Part shown: positions 32,338 to 41,256 of the stretch, in pieces
Numbering within the stretch: the stretch's first letter is position 1
How the letters are laid out: the number at the start of each line of letters is the position of its first letter
Assembly: GCF_016714285.1 (NCBI RefSeq)
Contig: NZ_JADJNN010000009.1
Span: 1-64,000 of the forward strand
Direction: 5' to 3'
Length of the DNA stretch: 64,000 bases
Origin: Nannocystis sp.
GTDB lineage: Bacteria; Myxococcota_A; Polyangia; Nannocystales; Nannocystaceae
Program-made: the position numbers and the translations under genes
Notes under the pieces: model-generated
The model's input: only the letters and a program-made list of their open reading frames with translations
Told to the model about the DNA's origin: nothing
Databases searched by the model: none

Positions 32338-32539
32338 ACGAGAGCCTCCAGGAGAGAACAGGGTCGCAAGATATCCCGGGCTGCGTGTCGGCCACAAGCG
32401 GCGGATCGCCTGGGGCCGGCGCGCCCCGGGGGGTGTCCGCGGATTTGGGCTGGTCACGCGAGGGCTCGCGTGCGCGCAGACGTGCTGGCCGACTGCCGGC
32501 GCTGTGTGCGGGGGCCGATTGCGATAGGGTCGCGCGGGC

Positions 32540-32998
32540 ATGGACGACGCAGCAGGGTCCGGTGGCTTCGGGGGGCTCGAGGGCTTCGTGGAGTTCCTGC
32601 GCGAGACCTTCCCGGCGCGATCGGAGCTGGCGTCGCTCGAGTTCGTGGACGCGGCGCTGCGTGACGAGGTGGGGGTGGTGTTGACGGTGCGGCTGGTGTG
32701 CTGGGACGCGAACGACGGTGCGCGGTCGATCCGCGACGTGAAGGAGCAGGAGGTGTGGGTCTGCGAGCTCGACGCGCTTGAGGATCGACGGATGGTCGCG
32801 TGCGTGACCGGCTGGCACATGGCGCTCGAGCAGATCTTCGCCCAGGACGACCTCGGCTGGCTCGAGACCAGCATGCCGGCGGACCTGCTGCGGCCCTTCG
32901 CCGAGCTGCTGCGGCTCAAGCGTCCGCGGACGGCGGACGACTTCGCCGAGGCGCTGCTGGCCAGTCGGCAGCGGCTCGGGGCTTTCCTGCGGACCTGA
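32540..32998 (+). CDS. Hypothetical protein
   Basis: This acidic protein of 152 residues has no recognised domain, signal or membrane segment. It contains a beta-rich stretch (VGVVLTVRLVCWDA, QEVWVCELDAL, RMVACVTGWHMALEQIF) and a helical C-terminal half ending in ALLASRQRLGAFLRT. It is divergent from the DUF1592 gene with about 200 bp between, and convergent with the spermidine-synthase-like gene. Codon use is like that of the neighbours, so it is probably a real gene. Confidence 0.7.
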   Translation: MDDAAGSGGFGGLEGFVEFLRETFPARSELASLEFVDAALRDEVGVVLTVRLVCWDANDGARSIRDVKEQEVWVCELDALEDRRMVACVTGWHMALEQIFAQDDLGWLETSMPADLLRPFAELLRLKRPRTADDFAEALLASRQRLGAFLRT

Positions 32999-33015
32999 GT
33001 CGCTGTCGCGTGGGG

Positions 33016-36000
33016 TCAGCGCTCGGCGTAGGCGCGCAGGGCCCGGTAGGCGAGGTTCTCGGCGGTGGGCTCGTCGCTCGCGGTGACGGTGTCCATGTTG
33101 GCGGCGGCGTAGCTGCGGCGGGTGGTCCCGTCGGCCGCTTGCAGCTCGAGGGCGATCATGCCGGCGATCGAGACCATGCCGGCGCTGAGGAGCTTGCTGC
33201 CGCGGGCCTTGAGGTCGTCGAGGCCGCGCTGGAGGCGGGGGCCGTCGCGGAGCGTGAGCGCGTCGAGGGTGTCGATCACGGACACGAGCTCGGCGGGGGC
33301 CTTGTGTTCGATCACGGTGCGGCAGACGGTGGCCCACCAGCGGGTGCGCGACAGGTCGATGTGCGGGGCGACCTCGGTGTAGATGCCGTAGGTCTGCTGG
33401 ATCCACGCGTCCCAGTCGGGCAGGTCGGCCTCGACCTTGCGCTGCTCGTCGATCCACAGGTTCATCGCGGTCACCGAGAGCGCCTCGGCGACACCAGTGG
33501 TCGGGTCGTCGTAGAGACGAATGAGCGCGGCGGCTTGCTCGGTCTCGCGGAACACGTGGGGCGGGCGCAGGTCGCCGATGCCCTCGGGCGGGTAGGGCCG
33601 GCGTTCGACGCCGCCGAGCACGGCGAGCAGCGGCGCGGGGGTCCAGCGCAGCGAGTGAAGGAAGCCGGCGGCCTCCTGCATGAAGCGGGCTTTCTCGGCG
33701 CCGGTGTCGAGGCGGGGGTGGGCGTCGGAGTTGGCGGGCTTGTCGACGAGGAAGGGGTGGAGCATGCGGCGGTTGGCGACCAGGAGGCCGTCCATCTGGC
33801 CGATGTCGTGGACGCCGATGAGCTTGAGCTCGCCGGCCAGGGCGGGCCACTGCAGCGGTGTGGGGCTGAGCTGGCCGAGCTCGCCGTCGGCGACGGCGAG
33901 GATGACCCAGTCGCTGTCGCCGACGCGGAGGATCTGGTAGTCGGCGAACTCCTGGTCGAGCGCGGCCAGGACGGTGAGCAGCAGCTCGTTGCTGAGCTCG
34001 TAGCCTTGCAGCCACTGCGCGAGCACGCCTTTGGGTTTGAGGTAGCGCTTGGCCTCGCGGTAGAACTCGACGGTGAACAGGCTGGAGACGCCGGAGACCC
34101 AGGGGTTGGTGGGTTCGGAGACGATGAGGTCGTACTGCTGGGCGGCGCCGGCGAAGAAGGCCTTGGCGTCGTCGAACCAGAAGTGGTTGCGGGGGTCGCT
34201 GTAGGCGCGCTCGTTGACGGGGAGGAAGTTGCGCGAGCCGGCGACCATCGCGGGCTCGATCTCGATGGTGTCGAGGCGCTCGAGGACGGGCGAGCCGAGC
34301 AGGACGTGGCAGGTGACGCCGGAGCCGAAGCCGATGAGGGCGGCGTGGGTGGCCTCGGGGCGCATCATCATGGGGATGAGGCCGACCAGGATCTGGTTCG
34401 GCTCGTCGCCGGCGATGTCGGGGCCGGTCATGGGGTCGCGTTCGGGCGGGTAGCGGTTGAGCACGATCGAGGCGTCGGGCTTGCCGTTGGTGTAGATGAC
34501 GCGGTACTCGCGTTCGTCGGTGAGGCGGATGACCGTGACCGAGGCGGTGCGGCCGTCGACGTAGGAGATGAGCTCGTAGCCGTCGCCGAGGCGGGTGCGG
34601 CCGTGGCGGTAGACGGTGGCCGAGAGGACCATCGGGTCGAGGTGGAACACAGCGAGGCCGTAGACGACGGCGAGCGCGCTGCTGGCGGCCGCGAGGGTGA
34701 AGGTGCGTCGCATGCCGCGCGGGGCGGTGGGGCTGCGCTGTTCGACGCGGAGCAGGGCCAGGCCGAGGGCGATGTCGACGATGGCGCCGACGACGATGAC
34801 GCGCTGGAGGCCGATGAGCGGCATGAGCAGGAGGCCGGCGAGGGTGGCCCCGACGATCGCGCCGAGGGTGTTGAAGCCGTAGACGCGGCCGATGATGCCC
34901 TCGGCCTGGCCGCGCTTGAGCAGGACGTGGGTGATGAGCGGCAGGGTCATGCCGGCGCAGAAGGTGGCCGGGAACATGATGACGAGGCAGAGGCCGTAGC
35001 GCAGGGCGTTGAAGGCGAGCCAGGTGCTCTCGCTGCGGCCCTCGCCGGCCATGAGCCAGCCCATGGCCTGGACGGCGAGGCCGTAGAGCGGGAGGGTGGC
35101 GACGGCGGCCACGCCCATGAGGATCTGGACGAAGCCGAGGACCAGCTCCGGGCGGTGGAAGCGGTCCATCTTGCCGCGGACCCACAGGCCGCCGACGGCG
35201 AGGCCGAACACGAAGGCGGAGAGCATGACCTCGAAGGAGTGGGTGGCGCTGCCGATGATCATCGACAGCAGGCGGATCCACCCGATCTCGTACATGAAGG
35301 AGGACAGGCCGGTGCCGAAGGCGACGACCAACAGCAGGCGCACGAGCTTGGCGCGCGCCGCTGGTTCACCGGGTTCGGGCGGGCGGGCGACGATCGGGGC
35401 GTGCTCGCCGCGCTGGGCGAGGGCGACGAGGGCGATGAAGATGTTGAGCGCGGCGGCGCAGGCGAGGGTGCCGGGCAGGCCGAAGCGGCCGACCAGGACG
35501 AAGCCGGAGAGCAGGGCGCCGAGGGCCGCGCCGATGCTGTTGGTGAAGTAGAGGAAGCTGAGGATCTCGCCGGAGCGCTCGCGGTCGCGGCGGAGGATGC
35601 CGGCGCTCATCAGCGGGAAGGTCATGCCGAGCAGGATGCATGGCGGGAGGATCAGCAGGCCGGCCATGCTCCACTTGACGGCGCCGATCGCCAGGCCGCC
35701 GCCGAGCGCGGGGAAGATGGTGTCGTAGCAGAGGCGCATCACCCCGGCGGCGAGCCACGGGAACGCCAGCGCGTAGAGGCCGATGCCGCCCTCGATCAGG
35801 CCGTAGGCGCGGACGGGGCGCTGGACCTTCGCCAGCCAGCGCGAGCACAGGAGGGCGCCGAGAGCCATGCCGCCCATGAACAGGCTGAGCACCAGGACCT
35901 GGGCCGTGGCGGCGCTGCCGACGAACTGGCGGATGTAACGCGACCAGATCGACTCGTAGATGAGGCCGCTGATGCCCGAGAGGAAGAACAGGAGGAAGAG

Positions 36001-36018
36001 GCCAGCGTGCCGCGCCAT
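33016..36018 (-). CDS. Fused MFS transporter/spermidine-synthase-like protein
   Basis: This 1000-residue protein begins with about 14 hydrophobic helices in two blocks (residues about 5-220 and 235-475), including LFFLSGISGLIYESIWSRYIRQ and RVYGFNTLGAIVGATLAGLLL, the arrangement of spermidine-synthase-linked membrane proteins. Residues about 490-760 form a Rossmann-like methyltransferase/SpeE fold: ALIGFGSGVTCHVLL, LDTIEIEPAMV, and a YDLIVSEPTNPWVSGVSSLFTVEFY motif. The C-terminal 240 residues are helical. Polyamine synthesis is unproven for such fusions; the conserved acidic residues of the active site would need alignment. It probably acts at the inner membrane. Confidence 0.88.
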   Translation of the reverse strand: MARHAGLFLLFFLSGISGLIYESIWSRYIRQFVGSAATAQVLVLSLFMGGMALGALLCSRWLAKVQRPVRAYGLIEGGIGLYALAFPWLAAGVMRLCYDTIFPALGGGLAIGAVKWSMAGLLILPPCILLGMTFPLMSAGILRRDRERSGEILSFLYFTNSIGAALGALLSGFVLVGRFGLPGTLACAAALNIFIALVALAQRGEHAPIVARPPEPGEPAARAKLVRLLLVVAFGTGLSSFMYEIGWIRLLSMIIGSATHSFEVMLSAFVFGLAVGGLWVRGKMDRFHRPELVLGFVQILMGVAAVATLPLYGLAVQAMGWLMAGEGRSESTWLAFNALRYGLCLVIMFPATFCAGMTLPLITHVLLKRGQAEGIIGRVYGFNTLGAIVGATLAGLLLMPLIGLQRVIVVGAIVDIALGLALLRVEQRSPTAPRGMRRTFTLAAASSALAVVYGLAVFHLDPMVLSATVYRHGRTRLGDGYELISYVDGRTASVTVIRLTDEREYRVIYTNGKPDASIVLNRYPPERDPMTGPDIAGDEPNQILVGLIPMMMRPEATHAALIGFGSGVTCHVLLGSPVLERLDTIEIEPAMVAGSRNFLPVNERAYSDPRNHFWFDDAKAFFAGAAQQYDLIVSEPTNPWVSGVSSLFTVEFYREAKRYLKPKGVLAQWLQGYELSNELLLTVLAALDQEFADYQILRVGDSDWVILAVADGELGQLSPTPLQWPALAGELKLIGVHDIGQMDGLLVANRRMLHPFLVDKPANSDAHPRLDTGAEKARFMQEAAGFLHSLRWTPAPLLAVLGGVERRPYPPEGIGDLRPPHVFRETEQAAALIRLYDDPTTGVAEALSVTAMNLWIDEQRKVEADLPDWDAWIQQTYGIYTEVAPHIDLSRTRWWATVCRTVIEHKAPAELVSVIDTLDALTLRDGPRLQRGLDDLKARGSKLLSAGMVSIAGMIALELQAADGTTRRSYAAANMDTVTASDEPTAENLAYRALRAYAER

Positions 36019-36034
36019 GGGCGGCGACGATACC

Positions 36035-36922
36035 TCAGCCGCACTTGTCGTTGTACTCGTTGTAGCCCTTCACCCAGTCGGCGTCGCTGTAGCTGCCGTC
36101 GCCGTTGGGGTCGCAGTAGCCGCCTGGCTGGGTCGGCGGGCAGCCGTTGGTCTTGGGCGGCCAGTGGCACACGTTGGTGAAGTTCTGCGGGTCGGGCGGG
36201 TCCTTGCAGGCGCAGGCGGTGCACTGGGCGAGGCAGTCTTGCTGACAGGTCTTGCAGGTCTCGTCGCCGTTGCAGGCCGCGTCGCCGCAGACCGGCTGGC
36301 AGGCGCCGCAGTCTTGCTGGCAGGTCTTGCAGGTCTCGTCGCCGTTGCACTGGTTGTCGCCGCAGGCGGGCGGGCAGGCGCCGCAGTCTTGCGGGCAGGT
36401 CTTGCAGGTCTCGTCGCCGCCGCACTGCATGTCGCCGCAGCCGGCCGGGCAGGCGCCGCAGTCGGCGGGGCAGGCCTCGCAGTCCTCGCTGGCGGCGCAG
36501 TCGTCGTCGCCGCACTTGATCCCGCAGGGTCCGCAGTCGGGCTGGCAGTTGAAGCAGCTCTCCATCGGGTCGCAGGTGTCGTCGCCGCAGTAGCTGGGGC
36601 AGGGGCCGCAGTCCCCGGGGCAGCTGTGACAGTCCTCGGCGCCGCTGCACAGGAGGTCGCCGCAGCTGGGTTCGCAGGGGCCGCAGTCGGCGGGGCAGAT
36701 CAGGCACGACTCGTCGTCGTCGCAGCTGTCGTCGCCGCAGGCCGGGAGCGCTGGATCGGTCGCGCTGGAGGTCGGGCTGGTGGTGGTCGCGGTCTGGCCG
36801 GTCTCGCCGATCGAGGCTGTGCCGGGGGCGCTGCTGCTGAAGGGGTTGCCGGAGTTGTCGCGGCCGTCGGCGCAGGCGAGGGCGAGCAGCGTGACCAGGA
36901 GGAGCGCGGCGCGGGGGGCCAT
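36035..36922 (-). CDS. Lipoprotein with seven 25-residue Cys-rich repeats
   Basis: This protein of 295 residues has a lipobox (LLALAC, Cys17), a Ser/Thr-rich linker, and from Cys62 seven repeats of 25 residues with the pattern CGDxxCxxxExCxxCxxDCGxC, six cysteines each. The repeats are acidic and spaced without gaps. A C-terminal part contains a short segment reminiscent of a calcium-binding loop (DPNGDGSYSDADWVKG). Similar Cys-rich repeats are found on myxobacterial surface proteins. The role is unknown; disulfide-stapled surface adhesion or metal binding is inferred. The ATG 36922 is preferred over 37009 because the signal begins there. Confidence 0.83.
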   Translation of the reverse strand: MAPRAALLLVTLLALACADGRDNSGNPFSSSAPGTASIGETGQTATTTSPTSSATDPALPACGDDSCDDDESCLICPADCGPCEPSCGDLLCSGAEDCHSCPGDCGPCPSYCGDDTCDPMESCFNCQPDCGPCGIKCGDDDCAASEDCEACPADCGACPAGCGDMQCGGDETCKTCPQDCGACPPACGDNQCNGDETCKTCQQDCGACQPVCGDAACNGDETCKTCQQDCLAQCTACACKDPPDPQNFTNVCHWPPKTNGCPPTQPGGYCDPNGDGSYSDADWVKGYNEYNDKCG

Positions 36923-36962
36923 GCGGGCCACGGTAGGGCAGTTCAGCGCGGCTGGCCAGCGC

Positions 36963-37433
36963 TCAGGGACCCTGGACCAGCCAGGTGGTGCCGTCGACGG
37001 CGACCTCACGCTTCCAGATCGGCACGTCCTGCTTGAGCGCCTCGATCGCGGCGCGGCAGGCGGTGAAGGCCTCGGCCCGGTGCGGCGCGGCGGCGGCGAC
37101 GATCACCGCGACCTCGCCGATCTCGAGGCGGCCGAGGCGGTGGTGGATCGCCACGCTGGCGCCGGTGACCTCGGCCTCGATCGCGGCGGCGATGCCTCGC
37201 ATCACCTTCAGCGCCATCGGGGCGTAGGCCTCGTACTCGAGGTGGTCGATCGCGTGGCCGCGGCTGTGGTCGCGGACCTGGCCGATGAAGGTGACGACGC
37301 CACCCGCGTGACGGTGGGCGACCGCGGCGACGGTTCGCTCGAGCGCGAGCGGAGTCGTCTCGAGGCGGACGCGCTCGTCGTCGTTCGCGTCGCCGGGCGC
37401 GTCGTCGTGGCCGCCGCTGACCGGGGGGATCAC
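36963..37433 (-). CDS. moaE: Molybdopterin synthase catalytic subunit, probably fused to MoaD
   Basis: The 156-residue frame starts at a GTG and contains MoaE features: GGVVTFIGQVRDHSRG, YEAYAPMALKVMRGIA, HRLGRLEIGEVAVIV, HRAEAF and VPIWKREV with the active-site Lys. MoaE converts precursor Z to molybdopterin with sulfur from MoaD. The first residues, VIPPVSGG, are the normal C-terminus of MoaD, and the frame runs on upstream as MoaD. So the true product is likely a MoaD-MoaE fusion in the manner of mycobacterial MoaX, which is cut after Gly-Gly. Confidence 0.88.
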   Translation of the reverse strand: MIPPVSGGHDDAPGDANDDERVRLETTPLALERTVAAVAHRHAGGVVTFIGQVRDHSRGHAIDHLEYEAYAPMALKVMRGIAAAIEAEVTGASVAIHHRLGRLEIGEVAVIVAAAAPHRAEAFTACRAAIEALKQDVPIWKREVAVDGTTWLVQGP

Positions 37434-37654
37434 GGCCAGCTCGTCGCTCGCGCAGACGGGGTGGTCGGCGCTGACGAACTCCTGGTTGACGGCGACGCGG
37501 CAGGGCGGGAGCAGCTCGCGCAGGGTCGGGTGCTGCTCGGCGAGCGCGCGGCGAGCAGGTCGCGGACGGTGGCGCCGTCGGGCAGCTCGAGCGCGGCGCT
37601 GTCGCTGCGCAGACGCTCGCGCAGGCCGGCGAACAGGAGGACGCGGACGGTCAT
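37430..37654 (-). CDS. moaD: MoaD part of the molybdopterin synthase fusion, broken by a frameshift
   Basis: From ATG 37654 the first 34 residues are MoaD-like (VRVLLFAGLRERLRSDSAAL, ATVRDLL). After that the annotated frame becomes Ser/Pro-rich nonsense. The adjacent frame continues as good MoaD: ALAEQHPTLRELLPPCRVAV, then NQEFVSADHPVCASDELAVI and PPVSGG, and runs straight into MoaE. One missing base (a C near 37549-37551) explains the break. The frame here stops in a GTGA overlap with the MoaE frame, which is probably accidental. The Gly-Gly end that normally carries the thiocarboxylate is internal. Confidence 0.75.
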   Translation of the reverse strand: MTVRVLLFAGLRERLRSDSAALELPDGATVRDLLAARSPSSTRPCASCSRPAASPSTRSSSAPTTPSARATSWP

Positions 37655-37700
37655 GGGCGGGCCCTCTCAGATCGCCGGGGCCAAGGCAAATTCGCGACGC

Positions 37701-37718
37701 CCTCCCGCGATCGGGAGG
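37701..37718. promoter_or_regulatory. 18-bp palindrome in the divergent moaD/SprT-like promoter region
   Basis: CCTCCCG-CGAT-CGGGAGG is a perfect inverted repeat between the divergent moaD (starts 37654) and SprT-like gene (ATG 37832). It could be an operator or a hairpin in the 5' untranslated part of the moaD transcript. No consensus promoter was seen. Confidence 0.35.
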
Positions 37719-37831
37719 CGGTCCGCCGAAATTTCGAGGCCCGTCACGTGGGACGATATCCTACCCGTGCTCTCCCACTTGATCCGGCCGAGAGCACGCT
37801 CGGCCGCTACTTTCATCGCGGAACCACCGGA

Positions 37832-38755
37832 ATGATCCAGACTGCCCTGCGGGAACGCCCCGGTCTCACGTTGTTGGCCGCTCCACCGGATGCCTCGCCC
37901 ATGAAATCTCCCCGATCCACGGCTCCGGCTGCGCTCCTGCGGGTGCTGGACCCGTCGCCCGAGCCGCCGAGCTCGCCAGCGGCGACCGAGGTCGAGCTCG
38001 ACGCCGAGTTCGACGCCGACCTCGAGCTCGAGGATGACGTTGAGGCCGAGGCGGAGGCCGAGGGTGAGGCTGACGTCGAGGCGCAGCGGCTGGCGGTGCA
38101 GACGCGGCTGCGGGCGTACTTCACGAAGGGTCGGCCGCGGGTGGTGTTCACCGACAACCTGCACACGATGCTGTCGATCAAGCGCGGGCAGGGCGTGTGG
38201 ACCTTGCGTATGCATCAGATGTTCGCGACGGCGCCGCCGGCGGTGCTGCGGGCGGTGGCCCAGTACGCGCAGACGCAGGACCGGCAGGCGGCGGCGCTGC
38301 TGCGCCGCTACATCGACCACAACGATCATCAGATCCGGCCGCAGGCGGAGCCGCGGGCGCAGGTGATCGACGTGCAGGGGGCGCACCACAACCTGCAGGC
38401 CACCTTCGATGAGCTCAACGCGCGCTACTTCGCCGGGGCGATCACGGCGCGCATCACCTGGGGTCCGCGCACGCGTAGACGCTCGGGGCGGGAGTCGATC
38501 AAGCTCGGCAGCTACAGCGTGGAGGAGGAGCTGATCCGGATCCACCCGGTGCTCGACGCCAGCGACGTGCCGCCGTTCTTCCTGGCGTGGATCATCTACC
38601 ACGAGATGCTGCACGAGGTGCATGACATGCCGATCGTCGACGGTCGGCGGGTCTATCACACGCCGGAGTTTCGCCGCGCCGAGGCTCGCTTCGAGCGCTA
38701 CGCCGAGGCCGTGCTGTGGGAGCGGACGCAGGTGCACAAGCTGCTCGATCGTTGA
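37832..38755 (+). CDS. SprT-like zinc metalloprotease
   Basis: This protein of about 307 residues has an N-terminal acidic coiled-coil-like region (residues about 50-85, rich in Glu and Ala) and a C-terminal SprT-like domain. The zinc motif is HEMLHEVHD with His257, Glu258 and His261; a later His may be the third ligand. A segment QATFDELNARYFAGAITARI precedes the domain, as in SprT/Spartan relatives. The frame is also open from 37748, but the ATG 37832 is preceded by GGA and appears more likely. The substrate is unknown; relatives act on DNA-crosslinked proteins. Confidence 0.75.
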   Translation: MIQTALRERPGLTLLAAPPDASPMKSPRSTAPAALLRVLDPSPEPPSSPAATEVELDAEFDADLELEDDVEAEAEAEGEADVEAQRLAVQTRLRAYFTKGRPRVVFTDNLHTMLSIKRGQGVWTLRMHQMFATAPPAVLRAVAQYAQTQDRQAAALLRRYIDHNDHQIRPQAEPRAQVIDVQGAHHNLQATFDELNARYFAGAITARITWGPRTRRRSGRESIKLGSYSVEEELIRIHPVLDASDVPPFFLAWIIYHEMLHEVHDMPIVDGRRVYHTPEFRRAEARFERYAEAVLWERTQVHKLLDR

Positions 38756-38884
38756 GGCGGCGCGGCGCGGGCCGTGGTTGGTTCGACGGTGCGCATGGGG
38801 CTGCACGGCCGGCTGAGATCGGGTCTGGGCGCCAGTTTCGGGGCAGGTGACGCGGCAGCGATGGCCGAGTATCGTGCGGCCTCC

Positions 38885-41200
38885 ATGACGAACCCGCGTT
38901 CGAGTCGAGGCAAGCGAGAGGCGCTGGAGTTTCATTCCAAGGGCAGGCCCGGGAAGATCCAGGTCGTCCCGACCAAGCCGCTGACGACCCAGCGCGACCT
39001 CTCGCTGGCCTACTCGCCCGGGGTCGCCGAGCCGTGCATGGAGATCTTCCGCAACCCCGCCGATGTCTACAAGTACACGGCGCGCGGCAACCTGGTCGCT
39101 GTGATCACGGACGGTACTGCGGTGCTCGGGCTCGGCGACATCGGGCCGCTGGCGAGCAAGCCGGTGATGGAGGGCAAGGGGGTGCTGTTCAAGAAGTTCG
39201 CGGACATCGACGTCTTCGACATCGAGATCAACTCGAAGAGCTCCGACCACTTCATCGAGACGGTGGCCGCGCTCGAGCCGACCTTCGGCGGGATCAACCT
39301 CGAGGACATCAAGGCGCCGGAGTGCTTCTACATCGAGGAGCAGCTCAAGAAGCGCATGAACATCCCGGTGTTCCATGACGACCAGCACGGCACGGCGATC
39401 ATCAGCGGGGCCGGCTTGCTCAACGCCGCGGAGATCCAGGGCAAGAAGTTGGCCGACATCAAGATCGTGGTCAGCGGCGCGGGGGCCTCGGCGGTCGCGT
39501 GCACGCGCTTCTACCTGAGCCTCGGGGTCAAGCCGGAGCACGTGCTGATGTGCGACTCGAAGGGCGTGCTCAACACGCGGCGCCAGCTGGCCGAGGACGA
39601 CCCGAAGCGCGAGTGGCTGCGCGAGACGCCGGCGGACACGCTGGCCGAGGCGCTGGTCGGGGCCGACATGTTGCTCGGGTTGTCGCGGGCGGGGCTGGTG
39701 ACGGCGGAGATGTTGAAGGGGATGGCGCCGAAGCCGATCATCTTCGCGCTGGCGAACCCGGACCCGGAGATCGACTATCCGACGGCGCGCGCGACCCGGC
39801 CGGACGCGATCGTGGCGACCGGGCGCAGCGACTACAACAACCAGGTCAACAACGTGCTCGGCTTCCCGTTCATCTTCCGCGGGGCGCTCGACGTGCGGGC
39901 GACGCAGATCAACGAGGAGATGAAGGTGGCGGCCGCGCACGCGCTGGCCGAGCTGGCGCGCCGGGACGTGCCGCAGGTGGTCAACGCGGCCTACGGCGAG
40001 GAGTTCCGCTTCGGGCCCGACTACATCATCCCCAAGCCCTTCGACCCGCGGGTGCTGACGTGGGTGGCGCCGGCGGTGGCGAAGGCGGCGATGGACTCGG
40101 GCGTGGCCCAGGTGCAGATCGAGATCGACGTGTACCGCGAGCGCCTGCAGGGCCTGCTCGGCGGGGCGACGGCGGTGATGCGCCGCTTCGTGCGTCGCGC
40201 GGCCGGCTCGCCGCGGACGGTGGTGTTCCCCGAGGGCGACGACCCGCGGATCTTGAAGGCCGCGTCGATCATGGCCGAGGAGCGCATCGGTCGGCCGATC
40301 TTGCTCGGCGAGCCGCGGAAGATCCTGGAGACGATCAAGGCCCAGGACATCGACCTCGCGCCGGGCAGCTACGACATCGTCGATCCGCGGGCCGACGACG
40401 CGGCCGAGGCGTACGCGAACAAGCTGCACCGCATGCGCCAGCGCAAGGGCGTGACGGCCGAGCTGGCGCGCCTGCTGATGCGCGAGCGCAACCACTTCGG
40501 GATGATGATGGTCGCCGAGCGGCGCGCCGACGGCATCGTCACGGGCCTGAATTTCGCCTACTCGGACACGGTGCGGCCGGCGCTGCAGATCATCGGGCTG
40601 CGGCCCGGGGTGCGGCGGATCGCGGGCATGTATTTGATGCTGCACAAGGCCGGCATGCTGTTCTTCGGCGACACCACGGTGAACGTCGACATGGACGAGG
40701 GCACCCTGGCCGACGTCGCCGAGATGATCGCCGACGCGGCGCGGACCTTCGATGCGGTGCCGCGGGTGGCCATGCTGAGCTTTAGCAACTTCGGCTCGGT
40801 CCGCGACGGGCGCTCAGCGATGGTGGCCCGGGCGGTGGAGATCTTGCGCAAGCGGCGGCCCGATCTGGAGGTCGAGGGCGAGATGCAGGCCAACGTGGCC
40901 CTCGACTTCGAGATGCAGCAGCGCATCTTCCCGGCGACGCGGCTGACCGGGCCCGCGAACGTGCTCATCTTCCCCAACCTCGAGGCGGGCAACGTCGCCT
41001 ACAAGCTCATGCGCGAGCTCGGCGGGGTGCCGGCGGTGGGTCCGGTGCTGCTCGGGATGAACCGGCCGGTGACGGTGCTCGAGCGCGACTGCACGGTCGA
41101 CAACATCGTGCACATGGCGGCGCTGACGGTGGTCGCGGCGCAGAAGGCCGACGAGGTGGCCGCCGGGGTGACCGCGGCGGCCGGTACTGCGCTGGTGTGA
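38885..41200 (+). CDS. maeB: NADP-type malic enzyme with phosphotransacetylase domain
   Basis: This protein of 771 residues corresponds to the MaeB family. Residues about 1-430 are malic enzyme: LAYSPGVAEPCMEI, FHDDQHGTAIISGAGLLNA, and a nucleotide-binding site IVVSGAGASAVACTRFY. Residues about 440-755 are phosphate acetyl/butyryl transferase-like: VVFPEGDDPRILKAAS, FFGDTTVNVDMDEGTLAD, SFSNFGSV. The enzyme decarboxylates malate to pyruvate, while the C-terminal domain is usually regulatory, binding acetyl-CoA. The ATG 38885 gives the usual MaeB length. Confidence 0.94.
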   Translation: MTNPRSSRGKREALEFHSKGRPGKIQVVPTKPLTTQRDLSLAYSPGVAEPCMEIFRNPADVYKYTARGNLVAVITDGTAVLGLGDIGPLASKPVMEGKGVLFKKFADIDVFDIEINSKSSDHFIETVAALEPTFGGINLEDIKAPECFYIEEQLKKRMNIPVFHDDQHGTAIISGAGLLNAAEIQGKKLADIKIVVSGAGASAVACTRFYLSLGVKPEHVLMCDSKGVLNTRRQLAEDDPKREWLRETPADTLAEALVGADMLLGLSRAGLVTAEMLKGMAPKPIIFALANPDPEIDYPTARATRPDAIVATGRSDYNNQVNNVLGFPFIFRGALDVRATQINEEMKVAAAHALAELARRDVPQVVNAAYGEEFRFGPDYIIPKPFDPRVLTWVAPAVAKAAMDSGVAQVQIEIDVYRERLQGLLGGATAVMRRFVRRAAGSPRTVVFPEGDDPRILKAASIMAEERIGRPILLGEPRKILETIKAQDIDLAPGSYDIVDPRADDAAEAYANKLHRMRQRKGVTAELARLLMRERNHFGMMMVAERRADGIVTGLNFAYSDTVRPALQIIGLRPGVRRIAGMYLMLHKAGMLFFGDTTVNVDMDEGTLADVAEMIADAARTFDAVPRVAMLSFSNFGSVRDGRSAMVARAVEILRKRRPDLEVEGEMQANVALDFEMQQRIFPATRLTGPANVLIFPNLEAGNVAYKLMRELGGVPAVGPVLLGMNRPVTVLERDCTVDNIVHMAALTVVAAQKADEVAAGVTAAAGTALV

Positions 41201-41219
41201 CGCGGGCGGCCTGCGTGGG

Positions 41220-41256
41220 CCTGCAAGCCAGGCGAGCCAGGCGAGCCAGGCGAGCT
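41220..41256. repeat. Short tandem repeats after maeB
   Basis: Three copies of the nonamer CCAGGCGAG lie head to tail, followed by a degenerate fourth copy. They separate the stop of maeB from the stop of the convergent def gene. No hairpin with a T run was seen. Confidence 0.7.

Noticed and set aside
31883..36180. Two overlapping frames of over 1100 codons around the MFS/SpeE gene
   Set aside because: Both are low-complexity shadows of the conserved spermidine-synthase-like and DUF1592 genes.
36252..36593. Plus-strand frame with regular Gln/Ser repeats
   Set aside because: It is the antisense reading of the Cys-rich repeats.
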